Of a DNA stretch of 64,000 nt, positions 28,386-38,830 are shown piece by piece; position 1 is the stretch's first letter, and the number at the start of each line of letters is the position of its first letter. The notes below the pieces were generated by a model that worked only from the letters and a program-made list of their open reading frames with translations, ran no database searches and was not told the origin of the DNA. This DNA comes from Parashewanella spongiae. Its GTDB lineage: Bacteria; Pseudomonadota; Gammaproteobacteria; Enterobacterales; Shewanellaceae. The stretch spans positions 248,001 through 312,000 of the forward strand of contig NZ_CP037952.1 of assembly GCF_004358345.1 (NCBI RefSeq), read 5' to 3'. The translations under genes and the position numbers were made by a program.

Positions 28386-29501
28386 TTATCCACGATAGTA
28401 TCGTTGAGTAACAAACGGCATTTTAGCGACTTGCATAGGCAGTCTTTTACCACGTACTTCAGCAAAAATATCAGTATCAAGTGCTGCGTAGGCTTTTTCA
28501 ACATATCCCATGGCGATAGGGTGTCCAACGCTTGGCCCTGCTGTACCACTGGTTACTACACCGATTTTTTCGCCTTCAGCATTAAATAATTCAGCCCCTT
28601 CACGAACTGGCGCTTTGGCTAACCCTTTCATACCAATACGCTTACGGTTGACATCTTTGGTAACGATTTGGTTCAAAATAATATCAGCGCCCGGGAAACC
28701 GCCTTCACGTTCACCACCTAAACGGCGGTTTTTGCTGATCGCCCACAACAAGCTCGCTTCAACAGGTGTTGTGGTGGTGTCAATGTCATGACCATATAAA
28801 CATAAACCTGATTCAAGACGCAAAGAATCGCGAGCGCCTAAACCAACCCATTCAACTTCTGATTCAGCCAGTAATAAACGAGTAATAGCTTCAGCTTGAT
28901 CAGCAGGCATTGAGATTTCATAACCATCTTCGCCCGTATAACCAGCACGACCGATAATACAGTCTGCGCCGTTAATAGTGATGCGGCGGCTGTCCATGAA
29001 CACCATGTCAGCAACTTCAGGCGCAAAACGAGCCATGACTTCAGCCGCTTTTGGGCCCTGAATGGCCAGTAGTGCACGATCCCAAACTTCAAGTTCAACA
29101 CCTTCAACCAGATTTTTCTGCATGTGAGCAATGTCTTGTGCCTTACAAGCTGCATTCACGACAACAAATAAACCGTCATTAAGATTGCTGACCATTAAAT
29201 CATCCATTAGGCCGCCTTGTTCATTCGTGAACAAGGCGTATTTTTGCTTACCTTCTGGTAAATCCATAATATCAACAGGTGTTAATGCTTCTAACATCTT
29301 GGCGGCATTGGCACCTTTTAAAAACACTTGTCCCATGTGGGACACGTCAAAAAGGCCTGCAGCTTCACGAGTGTGAAGGTGTTCTTTCTTCACACCTAAT
29401 GGATATTGAACAGGCATATCGTAGCCTGCAAAAGGCACCATTTTAGCTTCTGCTTCAATATGAAGGCTATAAAGTGGGGTGTGCAGTAAATCGGATGACA
29501 T
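28386..29501 (-). CDS. gcvT: Aminomethyltransferase, glycine cleavage T-protein
   Basis: 371 aa; transfers the methylene group from lipoylated H-protein to tetrahydrofolate and releases ammonia. Start MSSDLLHTPLYSLHIEAEAK, then GYDMPVQYP, HTREAAGLFDVSHMGQ, the folate-binding ALLAIQGPKAAE and GRAGYTGEDGYEIS regions, and the end PFVTQRYYRG. Full length compared with E. coli (364). GGAG 7 bases before the ATG. It is on the opposite strand from gcvH-gcvP, separated by the symporter and regulator, an arrangement also known from Vibrio. A strong hairpin directly precedes its ribosome site (29512-29533). Confidence 0.96.
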   Translation of the reverse strand: MSSDLLHTPLYSLHIEAEAKMVPFAGYDMPVQYPLGVKKEHLHTREAAGLFDVSHMGQVFLKGANAAKMLEALTPVDIMDLPEGKQKYALFTNEQGGLMDDLMVSNLNDGLFVVVNAACKAQDIAHMQKNLVEGVELEVWDRALLAIQGPKAAEVMARFAPEVADMVFMDSRRITINGADCIIGRAGYTGEDGYEISMPADQAEAITRLLLAESEVEWVGLGARDSLRLESGLCLYGHDIDTTTTPVEASLLWAISKNRRLGGEREGGFPGADIILNQIVTKDVNRKRIGMKGLAKAPVREGAELFNAEGEKIGVVTSGTAGPSVGHPIAMGYVEKAYAALDTDIFAEVRGKRLPMQVAKMPFVTQRYYRG

Positions 29502-29511
29502 AAGTTACTCC

Positions 29512-29533
29512 AAAGCCGCCCAAGGGCGGCTTT
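29512..29533 (-). promoter_or_regulatory. Strong hairpin next to the gcvT ribosome site
   Basis: AAAGCCGCCC and GGGCGGCTTT form a 10-bp perfect inverted repeat with a 2-base centre. On the gcvT strand it ends immediately before GGAG and 12 bases before the ATG. On the plus strand it is followed by TTATT, so it could also be a small terminator. It is not a glycine riboswitch. Confidence 0.5.
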
Positions 29534-29549
29534 TATTAATGACAATGAA

Positions 29550-29781
29550 CCTAAATAAATCGGTTGAACGCACAATTTAGCTTTAATCTATTGAAGTTAA
29601 ATACAAAACTAAACAACCCTAGTTCACCCATCAGGTGAGTGCTGAACATTCATATACTTGCCAAAATCACCGCTAGCTGCGTTATAAATTTTGCAAGTAG
29701 AACCACTACTTGCTGCTATTCATGCCTTGCTATCAATAATTTTTTCTGCGTATATGAACGCTCCCAACCGATTTATTTAGG
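29550..29781. repeat. Repeat A, divergent subfamily copy with perfect ends and target duplication
   Basis: 232 bp with perfect 17-bp inverted ends, CCTAAATAAATCGGTTG. It is flanked by ATGAA on both sides (29545-29549 and 29782-29786). It has the same length as repeat A and shares the internal TTTGCAAGTAGAAC-CACTACTTGCTGC region, but its outer sequence differs. It separates gcvT from the symporter gene. Confidence 0.85.
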
Positions 29782-29796
29782 ATGAACAATAAAAAT

Positions 29797-31161
29797 TTAG
29801 TCGTCTACATTCACTGACTTACCAGCGAAGTAATCGCGAGTCAATTTGAAAACAACTGGGCTAAGTAGCGCAAGTGCAATTAGGTTAGGAATGGCCATCA
29901 TTGCATTCATGGTATCAGCCAGTAACCAAATAAATTCAAGTGAACCTGCCGCACCAATTGGTACAACTAAAATCCACAAAATTCGGAAAGGCATAATCGC
30001 TTTTACACCGAAGAAATACTGAACGCATTTTTCACCGTAAAGGCTCCAACCTAAAATGGTTGTGAAAGCAAATACAGTAAGTGCAATAGCAACTAGATCA
30101 TCACCGAAAGGAATTGCAGAACCAAAGGCTTTAGCGGTTAATGCTGCGCCAGTTTCACCAGAAGTCCATTCACCTGAAACCACAATCGCAAGGCCTGTAA
30201 TAGTACAAACAATTAGAGTATCAATAAATGTACCTAGCATAGCGACTAAGCCTTGAGCTACAGGGTTGTGTGTTTGCGCTGAAGCGTGAGCAATCGGTGC
30301 ACTACCAAGGCCGGCTTCGTTTGAGAAAACACCACGAGCTACACCAAAGTGGATAGCGGCCCAAACAGCTGCACCTGCGAAACCGCCTTGTGCTGCAGTA
30401 CCTGTAAATGCAGAATTGAATATTAGCGATAACGCTGCAGGAATTTCAGTGATGTGGAAACCAAGTACAATGAAACCAGCCGTGATGTAAAAAATTGCCA
30501 TCATAGGCACTAATTTACCAGCAACGTCAGCGATACGTTTAATTCCGCCCATTAATACCAAGCCAACAAGCACCATTAATACAAGACCAGTCACGATAGG
30601 CTCAATACCGAATGTCGACTCTAGTGCATTAGCTACCGAGTTAGCTTGTACCGTATTACCAATACCGAAACCAGCAATCGAACCAAACAGTGCGAATGCA
30701 CCACCTAACCATGTCCATTTGCTGCTTAAGCCATTCTTGATGTAATACATTGGACCACCAATGTGTTCACCATTGGCATCCGTTTCACGGTATTTAATGG
30801 CGAGCACGGCTTCAGCATACTTAGTCGCCATACCGACAAGTGCTGTAAGCCACATCCAAAACAGAGCGCCAGGACCACCAAGGAAAATTGCAGTGGCGAC
30901 ACCAGCGATATTACCAGTACCAATTGTGGCAGAAAGGGATGTCATGAGTGCGTTAAACGGACTGATTTCCCCTTTAACGTCTTTGTCTTTATCTGGGATT
31001 CGTCCTTTCCAGAGTAATTTAAAGCCAGCTCCTAGTTTGAGAATTGGCATCAACCTCAACCCAAGCATTAGGAAAAAACCTACCCCCAAAATGAACAATA
31101 ACATGGGCTTACCCCATACAATCCCGTTTATGTAGGATATAAAATTGCTTACCAGATCCAT
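29797..31161 (-). CDS. alsT: Alanine/glycine:cation symporter (AGCS family)
   Basis: 454-aa inner-membrane symporter, usually Na+-driven, for alanine or glycine. Eleven or so hydrophobic segments. Family signatures are SLSATIGTGNIAGVATAIF, GGPGALFWMWLTALVGMATK (about 94-113), HFGVARGVFSNEAGLGSAPI, and GWSLYGEKCVQYFFG. Located between gcvT and the XRE-cupin regulator on the same strand as both, beside glyA-gcvHP, so glycine import feeding the cleavage system is the likely role. A palindrome matching the putative operator lies about 310 bases upstream (31473-31488). ATG with GAGG upstream. Confidence 0.94.
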   Translation of the reverse strand: MDLVSNFISYINGIVWGKPMLLFILGVGFFLMLGLRLMPILKLGAGFKLLWKGRIPDKDKDVKGEISPFNALMTSLSATIGTGNIAGVATAIFLGGPGALFWMWLTALVGMATKYAEAVLAIKYRETDANGEHIGGPMYYIKNGLSSKWTWLGGAFALFGSIAGFGIGNTVQANSVANALESTFGIEPIVTGLVLMVLVGLVLMGGIKRIADVAGKLVPMMAIFYITAGFIVLGFHITEIPAALSLIFNSAFTGTAAQGGFAGAAVWAAIHFGVARGVFSNEAGLGSAPIAHASAQTHNPVAQGLVAMLGTFIDTLIVCTITGLAIVVSGEWTSGETGAALTAKAFGSAIPFGDDLVAIALTVFAFTTILGWSLYGEKCVQYFFGVKAIMPFRILWILVVPIGAAGSLEFIWLLADTMNAMMAIPNLIALALLSPVVFKLTRDYFAGKSVNVDD

Positions 31162-31738
31162 AGTAACCTCATTATCTTGTTATATTTATTGTGCAATGAT
31201 ACGACCGCTTATTTTTACTTTTAATTTTCCTGATAACGATTTTAAGTAGCATCTAGTGTGCATTTATACCTTTACAGCAATCATTTCAGGAGCGTAGTAA
31301 GGAAACTGCTCTCTTATTAATAGTTTCACCGATGAGGCTTAACTTATTCTTTTATCAAGGTAATGTCGAACAACAATCCCCTCTCACACGGATTAATTTA
31401 TCTTTCGACGAAACGCTTGTAAAATTTTTGTAATTAATTCAAAAAAGATGAACTGTTAACAAGAGAACAGAAGTTTCCTATCGGAAACAAAGTAGAGCAA
31501 ATAAATATAAATTCAACCTTTTTTTAACAATAAAAGGTAAAAAAAACAATATTGGGATGGGATATCGAAAGGTAGCAAATTGAAATGTGAGTGAATTTTA
31601 ACCTGAAAATAAAACGTTAGAATTTTTTGATATTAGCATGAAGCAGTATGGTCTAATGTACCATTGGAGCAAGTTTAACCTTTGTAATTCAGTTAATTAA
31701 ACTTGCTCATGTAATTGGGTTTTATTAAATGCTAAGGC
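31162..31738 (-). promoter_or_regulatory. Long upstream region of the symporter gene
   Basis: 577 bases, AT-rich, no gene. It holds the GTTTCC-TATC-GGAAAC palindrome (31473-31488). I looked for the paired glycine riboswitch that often precedes such symporters and did not find its CCGAAGG core. The end next to 31739 is the 3' side of the regulator gene. Confidence 0.4.
31473..31488. promoter_or_regulatory. Putative XRE-cupin operator, symporter side
   Basis: GTTTCCTATCGGAAAC: 6-bp inverted arms around TATC. A near copy lies at 32494-32509 between the regulator and glyA. Assignment to the neighbouring regulator is inference. Confidence 0.5.
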
Positions 31739-32368
31739 TTAAGCTGTGGTTATCCATAGAATTAATGCATCTTCGTCGCTGGTCGAAATCACTAAGTGAC
31801 CCATATTGGCATCATAATAGGCACTATCGCCTGTCGATAATTTTCGTGGTTTGTAAAATTCGGTTAAAAGTTGAATTTCACCTTCTAATACGATCAAAAA
31901 CTCTTCACCATCATGGCGCACCCATTCACCAAAATCATCAAAAGAGCGCGCATGAACACGGCTCTTGTAGGGCATCATCTTTTTACCACTTAATTGAACA
32001 GCCAATAATTCGTGTTCGTAGGTGGTTGTTAAGTGTGATTGACCTTGATGGTTTTCTGTTATGTCTCGACGCCCTGTAGTGAGCGGTTTCTTAGGCGCGA
32101 CAAATAATTGTGGGATCTCAATACCTAGACCACTTGCTAGCTTTTGCAGAATAGTAAACGTAGGAGAAATTTGCTCGTTTTCTATTTTCGAAAGAGTCGA
32201 TTTGGCTACACCTGTTTTTTTGCTGGCATCCTCAAGGGTCAAATTGTGTTCGGTGCGCAGGCTTTTTAACACTCGCCCAATAGCAACAGGTGATTCGGCT
32301 GAAAGGTTTTCAGTTTGCTCAGCAACGGCCACTGACGGGTAAATATCTGTAATTCCATTATTTTTCAT
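31739..32368 (-). CDS. XRE-family regulator with C-terminal cupin domain
   Basis: 209-aa DNA-binding regulator. The helix-turn-helix (about 26-85: 'IGRVLKSLRTEHNLTLEDAS', then 'KTGVAKSTLSKIENEQISPT') is joined to a cupin sensor (about 120-205: 'WVRHDGEEFLIVLEGEIQLL', 'STGDSAYYDANMGHLVIS'). This two-domain type often senses a small metabolite. It lies between the symporter and glyA-gcvH-gcvP and diverges from glyA, the usual place for a local regulator of the glycine genes. Two matching palindromes in the flanking promoter regions support control of both units and of itself; the ligand may be glycine or serine (inference). Confidence 0.9.
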   Translation of the reverse strand: MKNNGITDIYPSVAVAEQTENLSAESPVAIGRVLKSLRTEHNLTLEDASKKTGVAKSTLSKIENEQISPTFTILQKLASGLGIEIPQLFVAPKKPLTTGRRDITENHQGQSHLTTTYEHELLAVQLSGKKMMPYKSRVHARSFDDFGEWVRHDGEEFLIVLEGEIQLLTEFYKPRKLSTGDSAYYDANMGHLVISTSDEDALILWITTA

Positions 32369-32704
32369 GTGGCAGTTACTTTATTTTTTAGTGTGTTTGC
32401 TCAATTGTTGCATATTTTAATGTGTAGCCAAACAGTTATAAAGGTGAATCAATATTTATTTTGAGCTGTTTCACAATCATTTTGGTGGAAAATGTTTCCT
32501 ATTGGAAAAATTATTGTTGATTGGTTGTTTTTTACCTGATATGTTTTGCCGTTGTAAATACTAGAAATACAAAAAACAACAAATTTTAAACATTTTTGCA
32601 CCCGAATTTTTCTAAGTGTCGCTCATTTTCGATGCTTAGTTTGAAGTACAAAAGCGCTTGGCCCCGATGCAATCTAGGCGCGCTACATGAAATGAGGATT
32701 TATC
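32369..32704. promoter_or_regulatory. Divergent promoter region between regulator and glyA
   Basis: 336 bases, AT-rich, no gene. It contains the operator-like palindrome at 32494-32509. GAGG 9 bases before the glyA ATG is the ribosome site. No riboswitch was recognised. Confidence 0.45.
32494..32509. promoter_or_regulatory. Putative XRE-cupin operator, glyA side
   Basis: GTTTCCTATTGGAAAA matches the symporter-side site in 14 of 16 positions and keeps its inverted-arm design. It is 126 bases before the regulator start and 196 before glyA. Confidence 0.5.
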
Positions 32705-34024
32705 ATGGAAAAGGTTTCAGCAGAAGATTATGGTAGCCGTGAATTGGAAAGCTTTTTCTCTGCAGATTTAGCAGCGGTTGATGGCGCCGTTCAAGAAACT
32801 ATTTCGTTAGAAGCGAAACGACAAGAACAACAAATCGAGTTGATAGCTTCTGAAAACATTGTCTCTAAAGCCGTTATGCAAGCACAGGGTTCATTGTTAA
32901 CCAACAAATACGCAGAAGGCTATCCAGGGCGCCGTTACTACGGTGGCTGTGAGCATGTAGATGTGGTTGAACAGTTAGCTCAAGATCGTGCAAAACAATT
33001 ATTTGATGCTGAATTCGTCAATGTACAGCCGCATTCAGGTGCGCAAGCGAATGGCGCAGTAAAACTGGCATTACTGCAACCCGGTGACACCATTTTAGGG
33101 ATGTCATTGGATGCAGGCGGGCACTTAACCCATGGTGCACGTCCGGCACAATCAGGCAAATGGTTTAAAGCCGTGCAGTATGGTGTAAAACAAGATGACT
33201 TAAGCATTGATTACGAGCAAGTAGAAGCCCTCGCAAAAGAGCATCAACCAAAGCTGATAATTGCAGGTGGCTCAGCCATACCAAGAACTATTGATTTTGC
33301 ACGTTTTCGCGCTATTGCCGATGAAGTTGGTGCTTATCTTATGGTTGATATGGCTCACATCGCCGGTTTGATAGCTACGGGCCATCATGCAAACCCTCTA
33401 CCACATGCTCATGTGGTAACAACAACGACGCATAAAACCCTTCGCGGTCCTCGTGGCGGCATGATTTTGACCAATCATGCAGACATCTCAAAGAAGATAA
33501 ACTCTGCTGTTTTCCCAGGGCTTCAGGGTGGACCTTTAATGCATGTTATTGCTGCGAAAGCCGTGGCTTTTGGTGAAGCGCTTGAGCCAGGTTTTGAGGC
33601 TTACATCTCCCGAGTACTTGAAAACGCAACACTCTTAGCAAAAACCCTTCAAAAACGTGGCTGTGACATTGTTACCGATGGAACAGATACGCACTTAATG
33701 TTGGTTGACTTACGACCTAAGGGTTTGAAAGGCAACACAACAGAAGAAAGTCTAGAGCGTGCAGGCATCACTTGTAATAAGAACGGTATTCCTTTTGATA
33801 GTGAAAAGCCAATGGTGACATCAGGTATTCGTCTTGGTACGCCAGCAGGGACCACTCGTGGTTTTGGCCCAGAAGAATTTATTCAAATCGGTAATTGGAT
33901 TGGTGATGTGCTCGACGGTTTGGCTGACGTTGCACAAGGCCGTACAGCAGACAATAGCGCAGTAGAGCAACGTGTGCTTGAGCAAGTACAAACGTTATGC
34001 GCCGCATTCCCTCTTTACCGTTAA
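32705..34024 (+). CDS. glyA: Serine hydroxymethyltransferase of the glycine cluster
   Basis: 439-aa PLP enzyme interconverting serine and glycine with tetrahydrofolate. It shows '[20 protein letters not shown]', '[20 protein letters not shown]', and the PLP lysine Lys244 in [14 protein letters not shown], with '[20 protein letters not shown]' after it. It has a ~20-residue N-terminal extension compared with the E. coli enzyme (417). First gene of glyA-gcvH-gcvP, so it probably converts the methylene-THF and glycine of the cleavage system to serine. A second, housekeeping glyA is expected elsewhere in such genomes (inference). Good ribosome site GAGG. Confidence 0.95.
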   Translation: MEKVSAEDYGSRELESFFSADLAAVDGAVQETISLEAKRQEQQIELIASENIVSKAVMQAQGSLLTNKYAEGYPGRRYYGGCEHVDVVEQLAQDRAKQLFDAEFVNVQPHSGAQANGAVKLALLQPGDTILGMSLDAGGHLTHGARPAQSGKWFKAVQYGVKQDDLSIDYEQVEALAKEHQPKLIIAGGSAIPRTIDFARFRAIADEVGAYLMVDMAHIAGLIATGHHANPLPHAHVVTTTTHKTLRGPRGGMILTNHADISKKINSAVFPGLQGGPLMHVIAAKAVAFGEALEPGFEAYISRVLENATLLAKTLQKRGCDIVTDGTDTHLMLVDLRPKGLKGNTTEESLERAGITCNKNGIPFDSEKPMVTSGIRLGTPAGTTRGFGPEEFIQIGNWIGDVLDGLADVAQGRTADNSAVEQRVLEQVQTLCAAFPLYR

Positions 34025-34045
34025 ACCATTTTTAGGAAGTAGATT

Positions 34046-34435
34046 ATGAGTTCAGTAGCAGCAACATATAAATTCGCCTCAAGTCACGAGTGGGTAAAAG
34101 ACAATGGCGACGGCACAGTAACATTGGGTATCTCCGATCACGCACAAAGTTTATTAGGCGACGTGGTGTTTGTTGAATTGCCTGAAGTCGGTGATGAGAT
34201 CACAGCAAGCGAAGGCTATTCACTGGTTGAATCAGTAAAAGCCGCTTCAGACGTTTATGCACCAGTAACCGGTGAAGTAGTTGAAGTCAATGAAGAGCTT
34301 GAAGACAGTCCAGAATTAGTCAATGAATCTCCTTTTGAAGACGGATGGATTGCGAAAGTGAAATTAGCTGATGCAACAGAACTTACTAAGTTGATGGACG
34401 AAACCAGCTATCTAGCAAGCCTAGATAGCGAGTAG
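34046..34435 (+). CDS. gcvH: Glycine cleavage H-protein
   Basis: 129-aa lipoyl carrier that shuttles the aminomethyl intermediate between P, T and L proteins. The lipoylated Lys65 lies in the motif SLVESVKAASDVYAPV. The end (PFEDGWIAKVKLAD) is standard. It starts 21 bases after glyA with AGGAAG upstream, so it is in one operon with glyA. Confidence 0.97.
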   Translation: MSSVAATYKFASSHEWVKDNGDGTVTLGISDHAQSLLGDVVFVELPEVGDEITASEGYSLVESVKAASDVYAPVTGEVVEVNEELEDSPELVNESPFEDGWIAKVKLADATELTKLMDETSYLASLDSE

Positions 34436-34600
34436 TTTGATTTAAAAATTAATAATCTCGATCGCATCAGGTGGTAAATGAAATCGAAGTTGAATTTGAA
34501 ATAACCTTGGATTCGCTTCGGTCTACCTATCAGATCAAACGATTTAATTGAAAAACAATAAGACTGATAGCCCCTGAGAAGTTGTGTTACGGAGTGGTAT

Positions 34601-37450
34601 ATGAGCAGTACAGATTTACGCAAAGAATTATCGACAAGCAATGAATTTATTGCACGTCATATTGGCCCAAGTGAGCAAGGTAGGCAGCAAATGCTGAATA
34701 CTTTAAAACTAAGCTCAGTTGCACAGCTGATATCCCAAACCGTCCCAGATAACATTCGCTTACCAGAGCCGATGAATTTAGCATCGCCAAAAAGTGAACA
34801 GCAAATGTTGCAAGAGCTGAAAGCCATTGCTAATAAAAACAAAGTGAATAACAGTTTTATTGGTCAAGGCTACTATGACACATTTGTGCCAAATGTTATT
34901 TTGCGTAATGTCTTAGAAAATCCTGGTTGGTATACCGCTTACACGCCTTATCAGCCTGAAATCGCTCAGGGTCGCCTCGAAGCATTATTGAATTACCAGC
35001 AAATGATCATTGATTTGACTGGTATGGAATTAGCCAACGCCTCATTGCTGGATGAAGCAACGGCGGCAGCTGAAGCCATGAGTTTTTGCCGTCGTGCAGG
35101 GCGAAGCAAATCAAACTTATTTTTTGTGGCGGACGATGTTCACCCACAAACATTAAATGTACTTCAAACTCGCGCCCATTATTTTCATTTTGAGCTCGTT
35201 GTTGCACCAGTGGCACAGCTTAATGAACACGAAGTATTTGGTGCGCTTCTGCAATACCCTGGCAGCAGCGGTAAGGTACAAGATTTATCGGAAATTATTG
35301 CTGCGGCACAGAAAACCAAAGCGGTTGTGGCTGTAGCCTCTGATTTACTTGCCTTAACGTTATTGAAGTCACCAGGAGAAATGGGCGCAGACATCGCTAT
35401 CGGAAGTGCGCAACGTTTTGGTGTGCCAATGGGGTACGGTGGCCCACATGCCGCGTTCATGGCGACGAGCAATAAACAAAAGCGTAATATTCCTGGGCGA
35501 ATTATTGGTGTATCAAAAGACACTCGTGATCAACCAGCACTGCGTATGGCAATGCAAACCCGTGAACAGCATATCCGCCGTGAAAAAGCCAATTCAAACA
35601 TATGTACCGCTCAAGCCTTGCTTGCCAACATGGCAGCGTTTTATGCCGTATTTCACGGCCCTCAAGGGCTGAAAAAGATTGCACGCCGAGTGCATCATTT
35701 TGCCAGTGTATTTGCCGAGGGCATTAAGCAATCTGGTTTTGCACTCGCCCACGGCCAGTTTTTCGATACAGTAACAGTAGAAACTGGACGTGAAACCGGG
35801 CGAATTTATCAAGCCGCGCTTGATAAAGACATGAATCTACGATTGCACGCCAAACAATTGGGTGTGAGTTTCGACGAAACTCACACTGAAAGTGATGTTG
35901 AGCAACTTTGGCAAGCCTTTGGCGTGCAACTGAATTTTTCAGATGTTGTATTGCCACATGAATTACAAGCGATACCGGATTCATGCATCAGAACCAGTGA
36001 ATATCTGACCCATCCTGTGTTCAACAGCCATCACAGTGAAACGCAAATGCTGCGTTATTTGAAAAGCTTAGAGAATAAAGACTTTTCATTAACTCACGGT
36101 ATGATTCCATTAGGATCTTGTACCATGAAGCTCAATGCTACAGCGCAAATGTTGCCGGTGACTTGGCCTGAATTTGGTCAAATTCACCCATTTGCACCAG
36201 AAGATCAATGTGTTGGTTATGATGAACTGGCCGTAAGCCTAAATTCAATGCTTAAAGTCGTCACTGGTTATGATGATTTTTCATTGCAACCGAACTCAGG
36301 GGCGCAAGGTGAATATGCCGGTTTGATTGCCATTCAGCGTTATCATGAAAGTCGCGGTGAAGGGCACAGAAATATTTGCCTGATCCCGACATCCGCTCAC
36401 GGTACTAATCCGGCCAGTGCCGCGATGGTATCGATGAATGTGGTACTCGTTGAATGTGATGTTGAAGGTAACGTTGATCTTGAGGATTTAGACGAGAAAG
36501 TAGCCGCACATGCCAATAACTTATCCTGCATTATGATCACTTACCCATCGACACACGGTGTGTATGAAGCTGGCATTCGTCACATTTGCGACAAAGTACA
36601 CTCCGTTGGTGGTCAAGTTTATCTGGATGGCGCCAACATGAACGCTCAAGTTGGTATTACCTCTCCCGGTTTTATTGGCTCTGACGTATCACACCTTAAT
36701 TTACATAAAACCTTCTGCATTCCTCATGGTGGTGGTGGTCCAGGTATGGGGCCGATTGGTGTTAAGTCTCATCTTGCACCTTTCTTACCTGGCAGCTTTG
36801 AAAGCAACACGAGGGGAGCTGTATCCGCTACCGCTATGGGGTCTGCTTCTATCTTACCGATTTCATGGGCGTACATCGCTTTGATGGGAGCAGAAGGACT
36901 GACCGAAGCGACAGAAGTCGCTATTTTGAACGCTAACTACATCATGGAACGCCTTGCTCCTCACTATCCAGTATTGTTCCGCGGGAATGAAGGTCGAGTG
37001 GCCCATGAGTGCATCATTGATTTACGACCATTAAAAGAATCGTCAGGGATCAGTGAAGAAGACGTAGCCAAGCGTTTAATGGATTACGGTTTCCACGCGC
37101 CAACCATGTCATTCCCAGTAGCGGGAACCTTGATGATTGAGCCAACGGAAAGTGAATCTAAAGAAGAGTTAGATCGTTTCATCGATGCCATGATCGCTAT
37201 TCGTGGCGAGATAGCCAAAGTTGAAGCGGGCACTTGGTCACTCGAAAATAATCCGTTGGTTAACGCACCGCATACTATGGCCGATTTGAGCAGCGACGAG
37301 TGGGAAAGACCTTATACACGCCAAAGAGCGTGTTTCCCAACTGAGCATACTCGGGTCAATAAATTCTGGCCGACGACCAATCGTGTGGACAATGTATATG
37401 GCGATCGCAACTTAATTTGCTCTTGCCCAAGTATTGAAAGCTACCGTTAA
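34601..37450 (+). CDS. gcvP: Glycine dehydrogenase (decarboxylating), P-protein
   Basis: 949-aa PLP enzyme that decarboxylates glycine and loads the aminomethyl group on GcvH. N-terminal '[17 protein letters not shown]', then '[20 protein letters not shown]' and '[19 protein letters not shown]'. The C-terminal half shows the PLP lysine Lys703 in [20 protein letters not shown]. Full length compared with E. coli (957). ATG with GGAG 8 bases upstream. The 165-base gap after gcvH may hold an internal promoter, but no terminator was seen there. L-protein (lpd) is encoded elsewhere, as usual. Confidence 0.96.
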   Translation: MSSTDLRKELSTSNEFIARHIGPSEQGRQQMLNTLKLSSVAQLISQTVPDNIRLPEPMNLASPKSEQQMLQELKAIANKNKVNNSFIGQGYYDTFVPNVILRNVLENPGWYTAYTPYQPEIAQGRLEALLNYQQMIIDLTGMELANASLLDEATAAAEAMSFCRRAGRSKSNLFFVADDVHPQTLNVLQTRAHYFHFELVVAPVAQLNEHEVFGALLQYPGSSGKVQDLSEIIAAAQKTKAVVAVASDLLALTLLKSPGEMGADIAIGSAQRFGVPMGYGGPHAAFMATSNKQKRNIPGRIIGVSKDTRDQPALRMAMQTREQHIRREKANSNICTAQALLANMAAFYAVFHGPQGLKKIARRVHHFASVFAEGIKQSGFALAHGQFFDTVTVETGRETGRIYQAALDKDMNLRLHAKQLGVSFDETHTESDVEQLWQAFGVQLNFSDVVLPHELQAIPDSCIRTSEYLTHPVFNSHHSETQMLRYLKSLENKDFSLTHGMIPLGSCTMKLNATAQMLPVTWPEFGQIHPFAPEDQCVGYDELAVSLNSMLKVVTGYDDFSLQPNSGAQGEYAGLIAIQRYHESRGEGHRNICLIPTSAHGTNPASAAMVSMNVVLVECDVEGNVDLEDLDEKVAAHANNLSCIMITYPSTHGVYEAGIRHICDKVHSVGGQVYLDGANMNAQVGITSPGFIGSDVSHLNLHKTFCIPHGGGGPGMGPIGVKSHLAPFLPGSFESNTRGAVSATAMGSASILPISWAYIALMGAEGLTEATEVAILNANYIMERLAPHYPVLFRGNEGRVAHECIIDLRPLKESSGISEEDVAKRLMDYGFHAPTMSFPVAGTLMIEPTESESKEELDRFIDAMIAIRGEIAKVEAGTWSLENNPLVNAPHTMADLSSDEWERPYTRQRACFPTEHTRVNKFWPTTNRVDNVYGDRNLICSCPSIESYR

Positions 37451-37639
37451 AACGGTGGCTTTCTTGCGTCTTTGTTTTGCTGTCATAGGCGCTTGATTTA
37501 CCGAGGAGAGGGTTCTCGGTGATTGTTGGATAACATCCACAACTTATGGACTTTCTTATGACGCTCACTGTGAAAAGTGAGCCATGAGAAATATGGCCAC
37601 AAGTTAATGGATGATGATAACTATAAAAAAGGAAAATCC

Positions 37640-38764
37640 ATGTCTTATCAAAAATTCAAGCTTGCTCTGTTACCTCTTGCTTTAACCGCGTCAATGGCTA
37701 ATGCTGCCGATGTTTCTAAAGAAGAACTACAACAACAATTAAACCAAATTCAATCTCGCTTAGCTGAGTTGGAATTGGCAAAGCCTGCGACTGATTCGAA
37801 AACGGTTAAAGCCGTTCAAGAAACAAAACACAGTCTCAATTTTTACGGTACATTGCGTCCAACATTTGGTGTGACAAGCACAGATGAAGGCTCAAAAACG
37901 GATGTTGGTGATGCGCTTTCTCGCATTGGTATTGCGACGGAGCATAAACTGAAAAATGGCCTCACAGCATTTGCTAAAAGTGAGTTCAAAGTAAACATTC
38001 AAGCCAATGGTGACTTTGGTGAAGCGCGTAAAGCGTATGTCGGCGTAAAAGGAGACTTTGGTCGTTTTGCCATTGGTAAGCAAGCCTCTACTCAGTACAA
38101 CATGATTGCTGATCCCGTTGATATCTTTAACCGAGCATCAACACCACTGGCTTATGACAGTGCTAGCCCGTTCCGCGTAAATAATTTAGTGACATATCGT
38201 AAACAATTTGGTGATGTTAAATTTACCGTAGATGCTCAGTTTGATGGTAGTGACGGTGATGCAGCCAGTGATTTATTTAACACGGGTGTACAGTATTCAG
38301 CCAATGGTCTTAAAGCAGCGGTGGCTTATTATACTCGTGAAAGAGGCGCCGATGACGAAAGCACAATAGGTTTCTCAGTAGCAAAAAGTTTTGGTGATTT
38401 ATATCTGGCGACATCTTACCAAGATCGCACGGTTGATTTAGCGGATGAAAATGTTCGTCAAGAAGTACGAGGCGATCAGACACTAACTACCTTCGAACTT
38501 GCGGGCAGTACCATTGATGTTGTTGCAGCATATAAAATTAACGACACCTACAAAGCTAAGTTTGGTGTATCTATGTTTGAAGATGGTGATGTTAATGGTT
38601 TAAGTGGTGACTACGAAGCCTATAACGCTACACTTGAATACCATGCGAGCTCAGATTTCTATATGTTCGCTGAATATCAGCGTAACGACTTCGACAATCG
38701 TTTAGACGAAAACCAATTTAACATTGGTTTACGTTATAACTTTGATGTTGGTTTTAAGTTCTAA
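37640..38764 (+). CDS. Gram-negative outer-membrane porin
   Basis: 374-aa general porin (OmpC/Omp35-like trimeric barrel, passive diffusion). Start at the ATG at 37640, with AAAGGA just upstream and a signal peptide MSYQKFKLALLPLALTASMA cleaved near NA/ADVS. An earlier in-frame GTG (37577) would add 21 charged residues before the signal peptide and is rejected. A short coiled-coil (KEELQQQLNQIQSRLAELEL) precedes the barrel, as in Shewanella porins. 'SLNFYGTLRPTFGV', 'EARKAYVGVKGDFGRFAIGK' and the C-terminal aromatic-ended strand (NIGLRYNFDVGFKF) fit the family. A clear terminator follows. Confidence 0.93.
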   Translation: MSYQKFKLALLPLALTASMANAADVSKEELQQQLNQIQSRLAELELAKPATDSKTVKAVQETKHSLNFYGTLRPTFGVTSTDEGSKTDVGDALSRIGIATEHKLKNGLTAFAKSEFKVNIQANGDFGEARKAYVGVKGDFGRFAIGKQASTQYNMIADPVDIFNRASTPLAYDSASPFRVNNLVTYRKQFGDVKFTVDAQFDGSDGDAASDLFNTGVQYSANGLKAAVAYYTRERGADDESTIGFSVAKSFGDLYLATSYQDRTVDLADENVRQEVRGDQTLTTFELAGSTIDVVAAYKINDTYKAKFGVSMFEDGDVNGLSGDYEAYNATLEYHASSDFYMFAEYQRNDFDNRLDENQFNIGLRYNFDVGFKF

Positions 38765-38830
38765 CCTTTAGTTTCACAGTAAAACGACTTACTTGGGCTT
38801 ATTGAGCAAAAGTGTGTCGCTGATTACGTG

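Noticed and set aside
31162-31470. Possible glycine riboswitch before the symporter or the gcv genes
   Set aside because: The aptamer core (CCGAAGG, then CTCAGGCAAA..GGACAGAG) was not found on either strand upstream of alsT, gcvT, glyA or gcvP.
37577-37639. GTG start adding 21 residues to the porin
   Set aside because: It would bury the signal peptide behind charged residues; the ATG at 37640 has the ribosome site.
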